Shown here one piece after another: positions 12,689-21,225 of a stretch of 64,000 nt of DNA. Location of the stretch: assembly GCF_008630635.1 (NCBI RefSeq), contig NZ_CP043869.1:1-64000 (forward strand), in the 5' to 3' direction. The DNA is from Neptunomonas concharum. Its GTDB lineage: Bacteria > Pseudomonadota > Gammaproteobacteria > Pseudomonadales > Balneatricaceae. Position 1 is the first letter of the stretch; the number at the start of each line of letters is the position of its first letter. The notes beneath the pieces were generated by a model that saw nothing but the letters and a program-made list of their open reading frames with translations, was not told the origin of the DNA and ran no database searches. Both the position numbers and the translations under genes were made by a program.

Positions 12689-12875
12689 TTTGCCTATCCT
12701 TTGCGTTAGTGTTTTTATTTGAATCAAAGGCGCTTAATAATTGTACAATTGTTAAGCGTAGATTCAGTGTAGACGCAAAACTGAGTTATTCCTCTTTTTT
12801 GTTATTTTATTTTATGCTACTAAAGTCTTGCTTTACGCTTTGTTTGTTGGCTAGAGATATGCATTTAATAATGAT

Positions 12876-12891
12876 TGTTTCACGTGAAACA
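12876..12891. promoter_or_regulatory. parS centromere-like site 1
   Basis: The perfect 16-bp palindrome TGTTTCACGTGAAACA is the canonical ParB-binding parS sequence. It lies in the intergenic region upstream of the repeat-protein gene, about 12.9 kb from dnaA, fitting the usual clustering of parS near the origin. Confidence 0.93.
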
Positions 12892-12983
12892 TTACCCGCC
12901 TACGTTGATGGCGCCATATCTAGAAGCCAGTTTGCCGACTCTGTATTTTAATCGCTCTTCTCAATGAAGATGCAGCTCTGCTA

Positions 12984-14177
12984 TTACCGCGTAATAGACC
13001 ATAAGCGCTTTTCCCTGTTTGTAAGTACGTTGACATTGATGGTTTTAGACCGACCTGTGCTGGGCAAGGTATTGCATAAGCGAGGCGCGATGATCGGCGT
13101 ATTGTCGCGCTTTATGACTTTACTTACAAAGGGGGATGTCATTCCGCGTAATACTGCGCTGTAGTTAGGTAAAAAGCGTATCTCCGTACCAATGGGTAAG
13201 GATTTTCTGCCACAGTCAATGATGAGGTGATCACTGCTAGCTCCGATGATTTTAATACCTGTTGGTGAGGTCAGTCCTGTGGGGTCAACATCTTGCTGAC
13301 CAATAGCTAGGATTGCTTGTGCTATGCTGCCTTTGTCAATGTCCGATGATTTGGCCATGCCGAAGGCAGTCTGGGCTATCTCCCCCCAAGGGAGGGATGG
13401 CTTAATCTTTGATTCAATGACTTCTGCAATGAGTGTAATAGCATCAGTATGTAGGCTCTCTATTGGTTGTCGATACAATGCCTCCCGACCAAAGAGTATC
13501 GATTCGCCTAAGCGTAAATTATTGATGCGACCAAGGTCGGCGCCACTCAAGGCCCAGTTTATATTAGCTGAGTTACCGCCAGAAATTATTTCGAGTGATA
13601 TGCCAAAGGTATGCTCGATATCATTGGCTAGCGATGAAAGTTCGGCCATGTTGTCTGCAGAGGGGGATACACCGTTGTGGCAAGCTAGATTTGCACCGAT
13701 ACCCTTCAGCTTGACGCCCGGAAGTGCCAGCACCTGTCTGACGGTATTCTCCAAATCAGCGGGCATGATCCCCTCTCGAAGATCCCCTAATTCAATCATC
13801 AATACGATACCATGACACTTTCGGGCTGTGACGGCTGCATCAGAGAGTTTATGAATGACCTCAAGCTCACTATTTAAACTAATATCAGCATATCGAACGG
13901 TACGACTTGCATCGCTCATCATTGGGGAGCGAATAAGCATCAATGGTACCTGAATGCCCGCATGACTCATCGCTTCGATATTCTCAATGCGAGAGTCCCC
14001 AATCATGGTAGCTCCGGCCTGCAGCATTGTGAGGGCTATCTCAGGTGAGCCCAGGCTCACTTTAGTAATCCCTGTTATGGATATACCCACTTCGGATAGC
14101 CTGCTAACGAGGGACTCAGTGTTTTGTTTTATTTTGGTAAGGTCTATCTCAAGCCTTGGCGTATTCATAGCGGGCAA
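12984..14177 (-). CDS. Alanine/ornithine-racemase-family PLP-dependent enzyme
   Basis: The 397-residue product has the fold-type III PLP barrel of the alanine racemase N-terminal family. The segment GITKVSLGSPEIALTMLQAG holds the probable PLP-lysine, followed by DSRIENIEAM, which is characteristic of the alanine/ornithine racemase branch; ELGDLREGI and SGGNSANI fit the phosphate-binding side. The gene overlaps the upstream DUF1611 gene by 13 bp, so they are translationally coupled. Together with the divergent SLC13 permease and LysR regulator, the set suggests import and stereochemical conversion of an amino acid or its acyl derivative. Substrate is not evident; D-glutamate or a basic D-amino acid are possibilities. 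Confidence 0.85.
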   Translation of the reverse strand: MPAMNTPRLEIDLTKIKQNTESLVSRLSEVGISITGITKVSLGSPEIALTMLQAGATMIGDSRIENIEAMSHAGIQVPLMLIRSPMMSDASRTVRYADISLNSELEVIHKLSDAAVTARKCHGIVLMIELGDLREGIMPADLENTVRQVLALPGVKLKGIGANLACHNGVSPSADNMAELSSLANDIEHTFGISLEIISGGNSANINWALSGADLGRINNLRLGESILFGREALYRQPIESLHTDAITLIAEVIESKIKPSLPWGEIAQTAFGMAKSSDIDKGSIAQAILAIGQQDVDPTGLTSPTGIKIIGASSDHLIIDCGRKSLPIGTEIRFLPNYSAVLRGMTSPFVSKVIKRDNTPIIAPRLCNTLPSTGRSKTINVNVLTNREKRLWSITR

Positions 14178-15400
14178 ATGGTTTGCTTTTCACTGAGTTC
14201 AGGAAACGCTTTAAAAACCATGTCGACTAAGTGTTTGGGTGAGCATGAGAGTGCATCGATAGAGGGGATACCGAGTTTCCTTTCATACGTTGTGGCAGCC
14301 GTGCAAGTTTCTTCATTGGTCATGTTCTCGTGATTGAGCGTTAAGCCAATCACTGTGGTATCGGAAAACGTTTGTATTAAATTGATCTCCGACTCTGGGC
14401 TAGGCATTGGCATCAAATCAAAATCGCAGCGGGCTATTCGTTTAGGCGCGTGTTGCAGTATTACTCCATTAGGGCAGCTCCCGCGGAGAATGAAGGAAGT
14501 AGTCGAATAGGCCGGATGGCTAAGGGCTCCCTGTCCTTCGATTAAAATCACATCAGGTTTTTCTGTCTGAAAAGCCTCAAGGATAATTGCTTCTAGCTCG
14601 CCTGCACAAAACTGTGAAGGAACCGCATCCAGGGCAATACCATATCGTGCGCCTTGAATTAGGCTGGTTTGGCCCGTACCGATTAGCACAACATTTAGGC
14701 CAACGTGTCTGAGTGCTCGTGCCAAAATGGTAGCTGTTGTTCGTTTGCCGATTGCACAGTCAGTACCTAAAATGGCAATTCGTGGGCAAGTCACTTCTTT
14801 TATTCTACCGCTGAATATGTGCAATTCTTTCTTGGCTTTGGGGCGCCGTATATCAAGAATGTTTACATTGTGAGTTATGCAGGCAGCTGCAAATTGAGCA
14901 TCATCATTAAGGAATTCATGTAAGCCATTTACAATGTTCATTCCAAGGCTCATAGCGTTAAGTAACAGGGCTCGCTCGTTTGAGGAAAGCATGCCGCTTG
15001 AAGGTGCTATCCCATAAATAAAGAACGCTGGCACGGCAGCTGTGTGTGAGAGGGCTGTGGCAAGATCTTTATGAATAGGTATCGAGTTGGCTTTACCATC
15101 TAGCACAACGCCAGCATCTTGCCCTGCTTTCTGGCTGTCGATTACCGATAGTATTTCATATTTCTCTGAGTGTCTGACTAAGCCATTGGCTGTTTTACCG
15201 TCTATGCCGCCGAAATGTCCTTCGCAATAAAGGACAGCGCTTGCCAAATGTTTGGTTGGATGGTGTTGTTTTAATGGGTATAAAGTTAGCTGTGTAGACG
15301 TGTGTGTTGCCAGATCTGATTGAGCGCTTTGCTGTGGATTGGGTGGCCCTTGGGGCGAATAAAATCGAGCTTGCGTAGGTAGTGGTGGAATAATAGACAT
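14165..15400 (-). CDS. DUF1611 family protein (DgcN-like N-acyltransferase candidate)
   Basis: The ATG at 15400, with GAGG nine bases upstream, gives 411 residues; a longer frame to 15514 runs into the structured leader. After a variable N-terminal stretch of about 50 residues, the DUF1611 core shows VLYCEGHFGGIDGKTANGL, a Rossmann-like segment, and a P-loop GTDCAIGKRTT followed by VLIEGQGALSHPAYS. As I recall, a DUF1611 protein named DgcN in marine bacteria acetylates D-glutamate, and an enolase-superfamily racemase (DgcA) then inverts the product. Here the partner, overlapping by 13 bp, is instead a PLP racemase-like enzyme, so the same chemistry cannot be assumed. Confidence 0.82.
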   Translation of the reverse strand: MSIIPPLPTQARFYSPQGPPNPQQSAQSDLATHTSTQLTLYPLKQHHPTKHLASAVLYCEGHFGGIDGKTANGLVRHSEKYEILSVIDSQKAGQDAGVVLDGKANSIPIHKDLATALSHTAAVPAFFIYGIAPSSGMLSSNERALLLNAMSLGMNIVNGLHEFLNDDAQFAAACITHNVNILDIRRPKAKKELHIFSGRIKEVTCPRIAILGTDCAIGKRTTATILARALRHVGLNVVLIGTGQTSLIQGARYGIALDAVPSQFCAGELEAIILEAFQTEKPDVILIEGQGALSHPAYSTTSFILRGSCPNGVILQHAPKRIARCDFDLMPMPSPESEINLIQTFSDTTVIGLTLNHENMTNEETCTAATTYERKLGIPSIDALSCSPKHLVDMVFKAFPELSEKQTICPL

Positions 15401-15645
15401 GGTAATACCTCGGACTGATTTATGCTCAGGGAGGCGACACATTGAACCAACACTAATCGTTGGACGGCAATAAGAGGTCCCCACTAAGCGGTGGGGTGCT
15501 CTATACCCTACCACAGTTAGCCTATAGATGTTGGCTATTCCCCCTCAGGTTTTCTGAGGGCCTCCCTTTAGATAAACAATTGGATAGTTTTTTAGGGCAA
15601 TGAAAAAATTATGGCCTCTATCAATCTGAAACGAGGCTATACGGT
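15401..15645. promoter_or_regulatory. Divergent promoter region with several hairpins
   Basis: This 245-bp region separates DUF1611 (minus) from the SLC13 permease (plus) and probably holds the LysR operator. Visible inverted repeats are CCCTCAG-GTTTT-CTGAGGG (15542-15560), CCCCAC / GTGGGG around 15479-15496, CCAAC / GTTGG around 15447-15463 and GGTGGGGT / ACCCTACC around 15490-15512. The last three lie in what would be the 5' leader of the DUF1611 transcript and compete for pairing, as in a regulatory RNA. No known riboswitch class is recognised. Confidence 0.5.
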
Positions 15646-17070
15646 ATGTCAGATACAGGGGTTCTTAATAGAGCCGAAATAGGAGAAGCACCTAAGCAAC
15701 GCCGCGAGTACCCTTGGAAGCTTGTGGGTGTGATCTCTGCAACCCTGCTTGTGGGAGTGCTTAGCTGGCTATTTCTGTCACCTACAATGGCAATTACTGC
15801 TGCCTTAGCGGTCTTTTGTATTGGGTTGTGGTCTACAGCTGCATTGCCTGAGTACTGGCCTGCCCTGGCTTTTTTTCTAATAGCTTCTGTGCTGTCTGTT
15901 GCGCCTGAGCAAGTTGTTTTTTCAGGGTTTGAGTCTTCGGCTTTTTGGTTGCTATTTAGCGGCATCGTCTTAGGGGCCTCGATCTCGTATACTGGCCTCG
16001 GTCGACGCTCGGCGATTTTTCTATCGAAGATGTTGGGTGATCAATATGTGAGTGTGCTGTCTGGGATTGTGTGTTTTGGTGTTGGCTTAGCTTTTATTAT
16101 GCCCTCAGCCATGGGGCGTGTAGCGTTGTTAATCCCTATAACTTTAGCGCTTGCTGATCAGATGGGTTATGAACCAGGGCGTAATGGTCGTGCGGGAATG
16201 CTGACGGCTGCGGCGTTTGGTACTTGTTTGCCGGCATTTTCAATATTGCCTGCTAATGGTCCAAATATGATTCTGGCCGGTATGGCTGAAGGTTTATACG
16301 GTATGCATCTGCCCTATTGGGATTATCTACTATTACACTTTCCTGTTCTGGGGTTACTTAAATCTGTTTTTTTAGTCTTGCTGATCCTGTGGGTTTTTCC
16401 TGATCGGGCGCCTATCGTGCGTTCGGTTCCCCTCAAGTCTGAACCGATGAATGGCAGTGAACGACGATTAACGACGCTGCTGGCGGTCTGCTTACTTTTT
16501 TGGTTTACAGATAGCGTCCACCATATTTCTCCGGGTTGGATAGGCTTGGCTGCTGCGCTCTTCTGCTTGTGGCCAGGTGCTGGGCTGACGTCTAAAAACT
16601 GTTTGAATGAAGATATTAAATATGGCCCCCTCTTCTTTGTTGCCGCTATTATGGGGCTAGGAGCCGTGATTTCGGACACGGGTCTAGGGGGTGTGGTTGT
16701 TGATGGTTTGAGTAATCGTGCGGGCTTTTCTCCTGATACGCCTTACTGGAATATAGCGGCCTTAACACTAATCTCGACATTGGTTGGTGCCGTAACAAAC
16801 TTACCGGGAGTGCCTGCTATCATGACTCCGATAGCAAGCGACCTGGCTGCTTTTACCGGGCTTTCTTTGTCGGCTGTGCTCATGACTCAGGTGTTAGCAT
16901 TTTCGAGCGTTTTATTGCCTTTTCAGGCGCCCCCTTTGGTTGCAGCCATTCAGCTAGGGAACTTGCCTGTAGGCAAAGTTACAAAGTTGTGTCTCATGAT
17001 GTTTGTAGTGTCGATTTTTGTATTAATTCCCTTGGATCTGTTGTGGTGGATGATCCTTGGTATTCTGTAA
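15646..17070 (+). CDS. SLC13-family (DASS) sodium-coupled anion permease
   Basis: The 474-residue product is an inner-membrane transporter with about 12 hydrophobic segments in two inverted halves. The helix-break motifs typical of the divalent-anion:sodium symporter fold are seen at IMPSAMGRVALLIPI in the first half and TNLPGVPAIMTPIA in the second. Substrates of the family are dicarboxylates, sulfate or related anions; here an acidic amino acid or its N-acyl form would fit the neighbouring enzymes, as an inference. GAGG precedes the ATG. A LysR gene follows 28 bp later on the same strand. Confidence 0.87.
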   Translation: MSDTGVLNRAEIGEAPKQRREYPWKLVGVISATLLVGVLSWLFLSPTMAITAALAVFCIGLWSTAALPEYWPALAFFLIASVLSVAPEQVVFSGFESSAFWLLFSGIVLGASISYTGLGRRSAIFLSKMLGDQYVSVLSGIVCFGVGLAFIMPSAMGRVALLIPITLALADQMGYEPGRNGRAGMLTAAAFGTCLPAFSILPANGPNMILAGMAEGLYGMHLPYWDYLLLHFPVLGLLKSVFLVLLILWVFPDRAPIVRSVPLKSEPMNGSERRLTTLLAVCLLFWFTDSVHHISPGWIGLAAALFCLWPGAGLTSKNCLNEDIKYGPLFFVAAIMGLGAVISDTGLGGVVVDGLSNRAGFSPDTPYWNIAALTLISTLVGAVTNLPGVPAIMTPIASDLAAFTGLSLSAVLMTQVLAFSSVLLPFQAPPLVAAIQLGNLPVGKVTKLCLMMFVVSIFVLIPLDLLWWMILGIL

Positions 17071-17098
17071 TGGTAAGGGTAAGTCTTGAGGCAAGTGT

Positions 17099-17980
17099 AT
17101 GGATATTCATCAGCTTAAAACCTTTGTGACGGTAGCCCGCGAAGGGAGTATTACGCGAGCATCGGATCTACTTTTTTTGAGTCAGCCAGCTGTAAGTGCC
17201 CACATAAAGGCAATGGAAGATACATTAGGCATCCTTCTATTTGATCGCACTCCAAAGGGTATGGTGCTTACTCATGGAGGGCATCGGTTGTTGGTTAAAG
17301 CAGAGGATGTGTTGTGCTCCCATCAGCAGTTTCTTTCTGAAGCTACTCAGATCAAAGGGATATTATCTGGGAAACTGCGCTTAGGCGTTGGAGGGCATGC
17401 TAGTTCCGAAGCGCTGGGTAGATTGCTGTGTTCCTTATCTGAGGAATATCCAGAAGTAGAAGTTGTGCTTAAGCATAGCTCTTCTCTTGATATTGTCAGT
17501 GGGATAAAAGCCGGAAACCTTGACGCTGGCTTTTATAATGAAGCAGGCCAACCGAGTGGAGCGTTGTCTTTTATTGAGATCAATCGTTTTGCTTTGTACT
17601 TAGCAGCACCAATAGAAATGATAGATCCTGCTCTCCCCCTGAATTGGGATCGTTTGGCAGATCTTCCGTGGATCTGCCCTGCTTCAAGCACCTGTTGTGG
17701 GCAAGCTGCTGAGGCTTTGTTTCAGGCTCATGGTATAAGGCCTAAACGAATAATCAGTATTGATAGTGAGGCTGTGACTCGTACGCTGATTGCTGGTGGT
17801 GTTGGTGTGGGCCTTTTGCATGAGTCAGTAGCTCGGGAGGCTAAAGCAAAAGGTGATGTTGAGCTAATCTGTGAAACAGATAACCCGGTTAGGGTACTGT
17901 TTGCTTGTTTATCAGGGCGTACTGAGGAGCGTCTATTGTGCGAAGTAAACTCGATTGTTTCACGTGAAACATCGATTTAA
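17099..17980 (+). CDS. LysR-type transcriptional regulator
   Basis: The 293-residue product has the N-terminal winged helix-turn-helix (MDIHQLKTFVTVAREGSITRAS.. to SQPAVSAHIKAMED, residues 1-60) and a periplasmic-binding-protein-like effector domain (about 90-290). GAGGCAAGTGT precedes the ATG. It follows the SLC13 permease closely and probably controls both that gene and the divergent DUF1611-racemase pair through the hairpin-rich region at 15.4-15.6 kb. A parS palindrome is embedded in its last codons. Confidence 0.9.
   Translation: MDIHQLKTFVTVAREGSITRASDLLFLSQPAVSAHIKAMEDTLGILLFDRTPKGMVLTHGGHRLLVKAEDVLCSHQQFLSEATQIKGILSGKLRLGVGGHASSEALGRLLCSLSEEYPEVEVVLKHSSSLDIVSGIKAGNLDAGFYNEAGQPSGALSFIEINRFALYLAAPIEMIDPALPLNWDRLADLPWICPASSTCCGQAAEALFQAHGIRPKRIISIDSEAVTRTLIAGGVGVGLLHESVAREAKAKGDVELICETDNPVRVLFACLSGRTEERLLCEVNSIVSRETSI
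17956..17971. promoter_or_regulatory. parS centromere-like site 2
   Basis: TGTTTCACGTGAAACA, identical to site 1, lies in the final codons of the LysR gene, encoding part of its C-terminus. Location inside a reading frame is common for parS. Confidence 0.93.
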
Positions 17981-17986
17981 CCAAAT

Positions 17987-18014
17987 AAAAAAACCAGCCG
18001 AGGCTGGTTTTTTT
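17987..18014. terminator. Bidirectional terminator between LysR gene and glyS
   Basis: AAACCAGCC (17991-17999) pairs with GGCTGGTTT (18002-18010); the flanks add a run of A on the left and T on the right, so the hairpin serves the convergent LysR and glyS transcripts. Confidence 0.88.
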
Positions 18015-18037
18015 AGGTCTTTAATCAGCTGAGAAGT

Positions 18038-20089
18038 CTAGTTATTCAATAAAGAGATATCAGCAACTTGTAAGAAGAGTGCCCTCAAGTTTGCAAGCAA
18101 GCAAATCCTGTTCGCGCGCACAGCCTCATCATCTGCCATAACCATTACGCCATCAAAGAATTGATCCACTTCCGTTTGGAGTGATGCAAGTTTTTCGAGT
18201 GCGCTCTGATACTCTCCCGCTGCAAACAAGGGTGCCAGTTCAGTAGTGAGATTCTTTACGGAGATCGCCAACTTGATTTCAGCGGCTTCGCTCAACAGCG
18301 ACTCATCGACCTCTGCCTGCTCGTTGCCGCCGTTCTTGGCAAGTATATTGGATACGCGCTTGTTTGCGGCAGTTAGTGAAACCGCTTGGGGCATCTGCAC
18401 AAAGGCATTGACGGCATTCACGCGCTGATCGAAGTCTAATGGCTTGGTTGGGCGAATTGCATGAACCGCTAAATAGCTGTCTATGGCAATGCCTTTGTCT
18501 TCATACCATGCACGGAAGCGCTCTAGCATAAAATCCGTCACTTGATCGGCTACTGTGTCGGCTGCTGGTAGATTGTTGTGCAGGCTAGCGGCTTTGCTAA
18601 TCAGTGCTTTGAGATCAAGATTTAGGCCGCGTTCCACGATAATGCGTAATACGCCGAGGGATGCACGTCGCAGTGCAAATGGGTCTTTAGAGCCGGTTGG
18701 CGGTTGGTTAATACCAAACAGCCCTGTCAGGGTGTCTAGGCGGTCAGCGATGGCAACGGCAATGCCTGCGTTAGTCTGAGGGAGTTCGTCGCCCGCAAAT
18801 TTAGGGAGGTACTGTTCATTGATAGCTTGCGCTACTTCCGTATCTTCGCCGTCATGGATGGCGTAGTGGTAGCCCATTAGCCCTTGCAGATCGGTGAACT
18901 CGTAAACCATGTCACTTAACAGATCTGCTTTTGCTAGGTACCCGGCGCGCATGGCCTTGGCGGTATCTTGGCTAAGTTGCTCAGCAATGTAGCCTGCCAG
19001 AGCAGATATGCGTTCCGTTTTATCGAACAGCGTGCCTAGCTGGTTTTGGAATACGATACTTTTTAGATTATCAACGCGGGATTCAAGCGTCCGCTTCTTG
19101 TCAGTTTCAAAAAAGAAGGCAGCATCTGCTAAGCGAGGGCGAATAACCTTTTCGTTACCTTCGATAACCTGCTGTGGATCTTTGGATTCAATATTGGCCA
19201 GCGTGATAAAATAAGGCATGAGCTTGCCTTCGGAATCGACCGCATGGAAATACTTTTGATTCTCTTTCATTGAAAGAATCAGTGCTTCTGCTGGAACATC
19301 CAGAAAACGCTCCTCAAAACGTCCTGTTAGTGCAACAGGCCATTCATTCAAGGCGGTTACTTCATCCAGCAGATCAGGATCAATTTCTGTAGTCCCGCCG
19401 ATCGTTTCTCCGGCAGCGATAATTTGTTGCTGAATTTTATCGCGTCGTGCTGCAAAGTCGGCAATAACATAGCCGGGGTTTAGCAGCTTAGCTTCATACT
19501 CTGACGCGGCCATGAGTTCAATATCATGGTTATAGTGGAAGCGATGCCCACGTGTTTTCCTACCAGAAGTCAGGCCTAGAATTGTGGCTGGAATGACTTC
19601 ATCACCAAATAAGATCACCAACCACTTAGTCGGCCTTACAAACTCAACTCGGCTCGAACCCCAGCGCATACGCTTAGGGATGGGTAAACTGTTGAGTGAA
19701 TCTTGAATCAGTGCTGGCAATAATTGTGCTGTTGCCTGGCCTTTTTCTGTAGAGCGGTAGAGGTAATAATCGCCCTTCTCGGTTGCCAAAATTTGAAGCT
19801 CATCCGTTGTTACACCACAAGAGCGTGCGAAACCTTCGATAGCAGGTTGTGGTGCTTTGCATGATGGTCCGCGCTTTTCAACGTCGGTATCTGGCTGCTG
19901 TGTTTGAAGGCCTTGGATGCGAATCGCTAAACGTCGAGGCGCAGCGTAGCTGGTCACTTCGCCATGGTTTATTCCGGCCGCTTTAAGGCCGTCTTTAACC
20001 CCTTTTGTAAACGCTTCAGAGAGTGACTTTAGTGCCTTAGGTGGTAGTTCTTCCGTTCCTAGCTCAACCAGGAAATCACGTGTACTCAT
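18038..20089 (-). CDS. glyS: Glycine--tRNA ligase beta subunit
   Basis: GlyS pairs with GlyQ as the alpha2-beta2 glycyl-tRNA synthetase and contributes tRNA recognition and an anticodon-binding-like C-terminal domain. The 683-residue length matches the family (about 690), starting STRDFLVELGTEELPPKAL. The glyQ stop and glyS start overlap by one base (TAATG), indicating coupled translation. The convergent terminator at 18.0 kb lies 24 bp after its stop. Confidence 0.97.
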   Translation of the reverse strand: MSTRDFLVELGTEELPPKALKSLSEAFTKGVKDGLKAAGINHGEVTSYAAPRRLAIRIQGLQTQQPDTDVEKRGPSCKAPQPAIEGFARSCGVTTDELQILATEKGDYYLYRSTEKGQATAQLLPALIQDSLNSLPIPKRMRWGSSRVEFVRPTKWLVILFGDEVIPATILGLTSGRKTRGHRFHYNHDIELMAASEYEAKLLNPGYVIADFAARRDKIQQQIIAAGETIGGTTEIDPDLLDEVTALNEWPVALTGRFEERFLDVPAEALILSMKENQKYFHAVDSEGKLMPYFITLANIESKDPQQVIEGNEKVIRPRLADAAFFFETDKKRTLESRVDNLKSIVFQNQLGTLFDKTERISALAGYIAEQLSQDTAKAMRAGYLAKADLLSDMVYEFTDLQGLMGYHYAIHDGEDTEVAQAINEQYLPKFAGDELPQTNAGIAVAIADRLDTLTGLFGINQPPTGSKDPFALRRASLGVLRIIVERGLNLDLKALISKAASLHNNLPAADTVADQVTDFMLERFRAWYEDKGIAIDSYLAVHAIRPTKPLDFDQRVNAVNAFVQMPQAVSLTAANKRVSNILAKNGGNEQAEVDESLLSEAAEIKLAISVKNLTTELAPLFAAGEYQSALEKLASLQTEVDQFFDGVMVMADDEAVRANRICLLANLRALFLQVADISLLNN

Positions 20090-21054
20090 TATTTATCCTC
20101 CTGGTTGGCAGCCAGTACTTCATTTCTGATCGCTTCAGGCGCGAGTGGGAAGCCTAAATTTTTACGAGCATCAAAGTAGCTTTTGGCAACTTCGCGTGCC
20201 AAGGTGCGAACGCGTAAGATAAAACGCTGTCGTTCGGTAACTGAAATGGCGTGGCGCGCATCTAATAAGTTAAACGTATGAGATGCTTTTAAGACCATTT
20301 CATAGGCCGGTAATGGCAGGTTAGCTTCGAGGAGCTTTGTGCACTCTGCTTCATAGTGATCGAAGTTGTCGAACAGCTTAGGCACATCCGCTTGTTCAAA
20401 GTTATAAGCAGACATCTCAACTTCATTTTGATGGAACACATCGCCATAGGTCACGATGCTTCCATCAGGGTTTTTGGCCCAAATAAGATCGTAGACGCTA
20501 TCCATGTTTTGCAGGTACATAGCGATACGTTCAAGACCGTAGGTGATCTCGCCTGTGACGGGATAGCACTCTAAGCCGCCGGCTTGTTGGAAGTAAGTAA
20601 ACTGGGTCACTTCCATGCCGTTTAGCCATACCTCCCAACCCAGACCCCATGCGCCTAGTGTTGGAGATTCCCAGTTGTCCTCAACAAAGCGAACATCATG
20701 CACATTTAGGTCTACACCTAGATGCTGCAAAGATTCGAGATAGAGTTCCTGAATATTATCAGGGGATGGCTTCATGACTACTTGGAACTGATAGTAGTGC
20801 TGCAGGCGGTTTGGGTTTTCCCCGTAGCGGCCATCTGTAGGACGGCGGCTAGGCTGTACATAAGCAGAACGCCACGTCTCTGGGCCTATCGCACGCAGGA
20901 ATGTAGCTGGGTGGAATGTGCCAGCCCCTACTTCCATATCGAGTGGTTGAACAATTACACAGCCATGTTTAGCCCAGTAAGATTGCAATGCCAGGATTAA
21001 GCCCTGAAACGTACTAGCGTCTGGGTTCGTATTGTCAGTCACGGAAACCACCAT
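20089..21054 (-). CDS. glyQ: Glycine--tRNA ligase alpha subunit
   Basis: GlyQ carries the class II catalytic core of the tetrameric glycyl-tRNA synthetase. [32 protein letters not shown] and the downstream [17 protein letters not shown] are diagnostic. The ATG at 21054 has only a weak ribosome binding site; a GTG four codons downstream (about 21042) preceded by GGTGG is an alternative. The -10-like TATAAT upstream is on the correct strand. Confidence 0.97.
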   Translation of the reverse strand: MVVSVTDNTNPDASTFQGLILALQSYWAKHGCVIVQPLDMEVGAGTFHPATFLRAIGPETWRSAYVQPSRRPTDGRYGENPNRLQHYYQFQVVMKPSPDNIQELYLESLQHLGVDLNVHDVRFVEDNWESPTLGAWGLGWEVWLNGMEVTQFTYFQQAGGLECYPVTGEITYGLERIAMYLQNMDSVYDLIWAKNPDGSIVTYGDVFHQNEVEMSAYNFEQADVPKLFDNFDHYEAECTKLLEANLPLPAYEMVLKASHTFNLLDARHAISVTERQRFILRVRTLAREVAKSYFDARKNLGFPLAPEAIRNEVLAANQEDK

Positions 21055-21085
21055 TTCTGAAATAGATAAGAAAAATTAGCGCTAA

Positions 21086-21093
21086 ATTATACA
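21086..21093 (-). promoter_or_regulatory. Extended -10 element for glyQS
   Basis: On the minus strand TGTATAAT is a perfect extended -10 hexamer about 32 bp before the glyQ ATG. No convincing -35 at 17 bp is seen, which an extended -10 can compensate for. Confidence 0.5.
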
Positions 21094-21188
21094 CGATTGA
21101 CTTGGCAAATCCTTTCTGGGGCTGTTGATATCCGCCGAAATAGTTAGATATTTTGCTGTGTTTTCTTTATGAATAAACATTTTGGCGC

Positions 21189-21209
21189 AAAACGCTATAA
21201 TGGCGTTTT
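21189..21209 (+). promoter_or_regulatory. -10 box enclosed in an inverted repeat, upstream of acyltransferase
   Basis: TATAAT at 21196-21201 lies between the arms AAAACGC (21189-21195) and GCGTTTT (21203-21209), 25 bp before the ATG at 21226. The position suits a promoter with an overlapping repressor site. Confidence 0.5.
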
Positions 21210-21225
21210 ATTTCAGGGCGGTTGA

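Noticed and set aside
12200-12709. Long plus-strand frame opposite the NIGGNGGFIG-repeat gene
   Set aside because: It is the antisense mirror of the repeats; the minus strand has the signal peptide, ribosome binding site and repeat logic.
12709-12951. 80-codon plus-strand frame spanning the parS site
   Set aside because: No ribosome binding site, atypical composition and it crosses an AT-rich promoter-like region.
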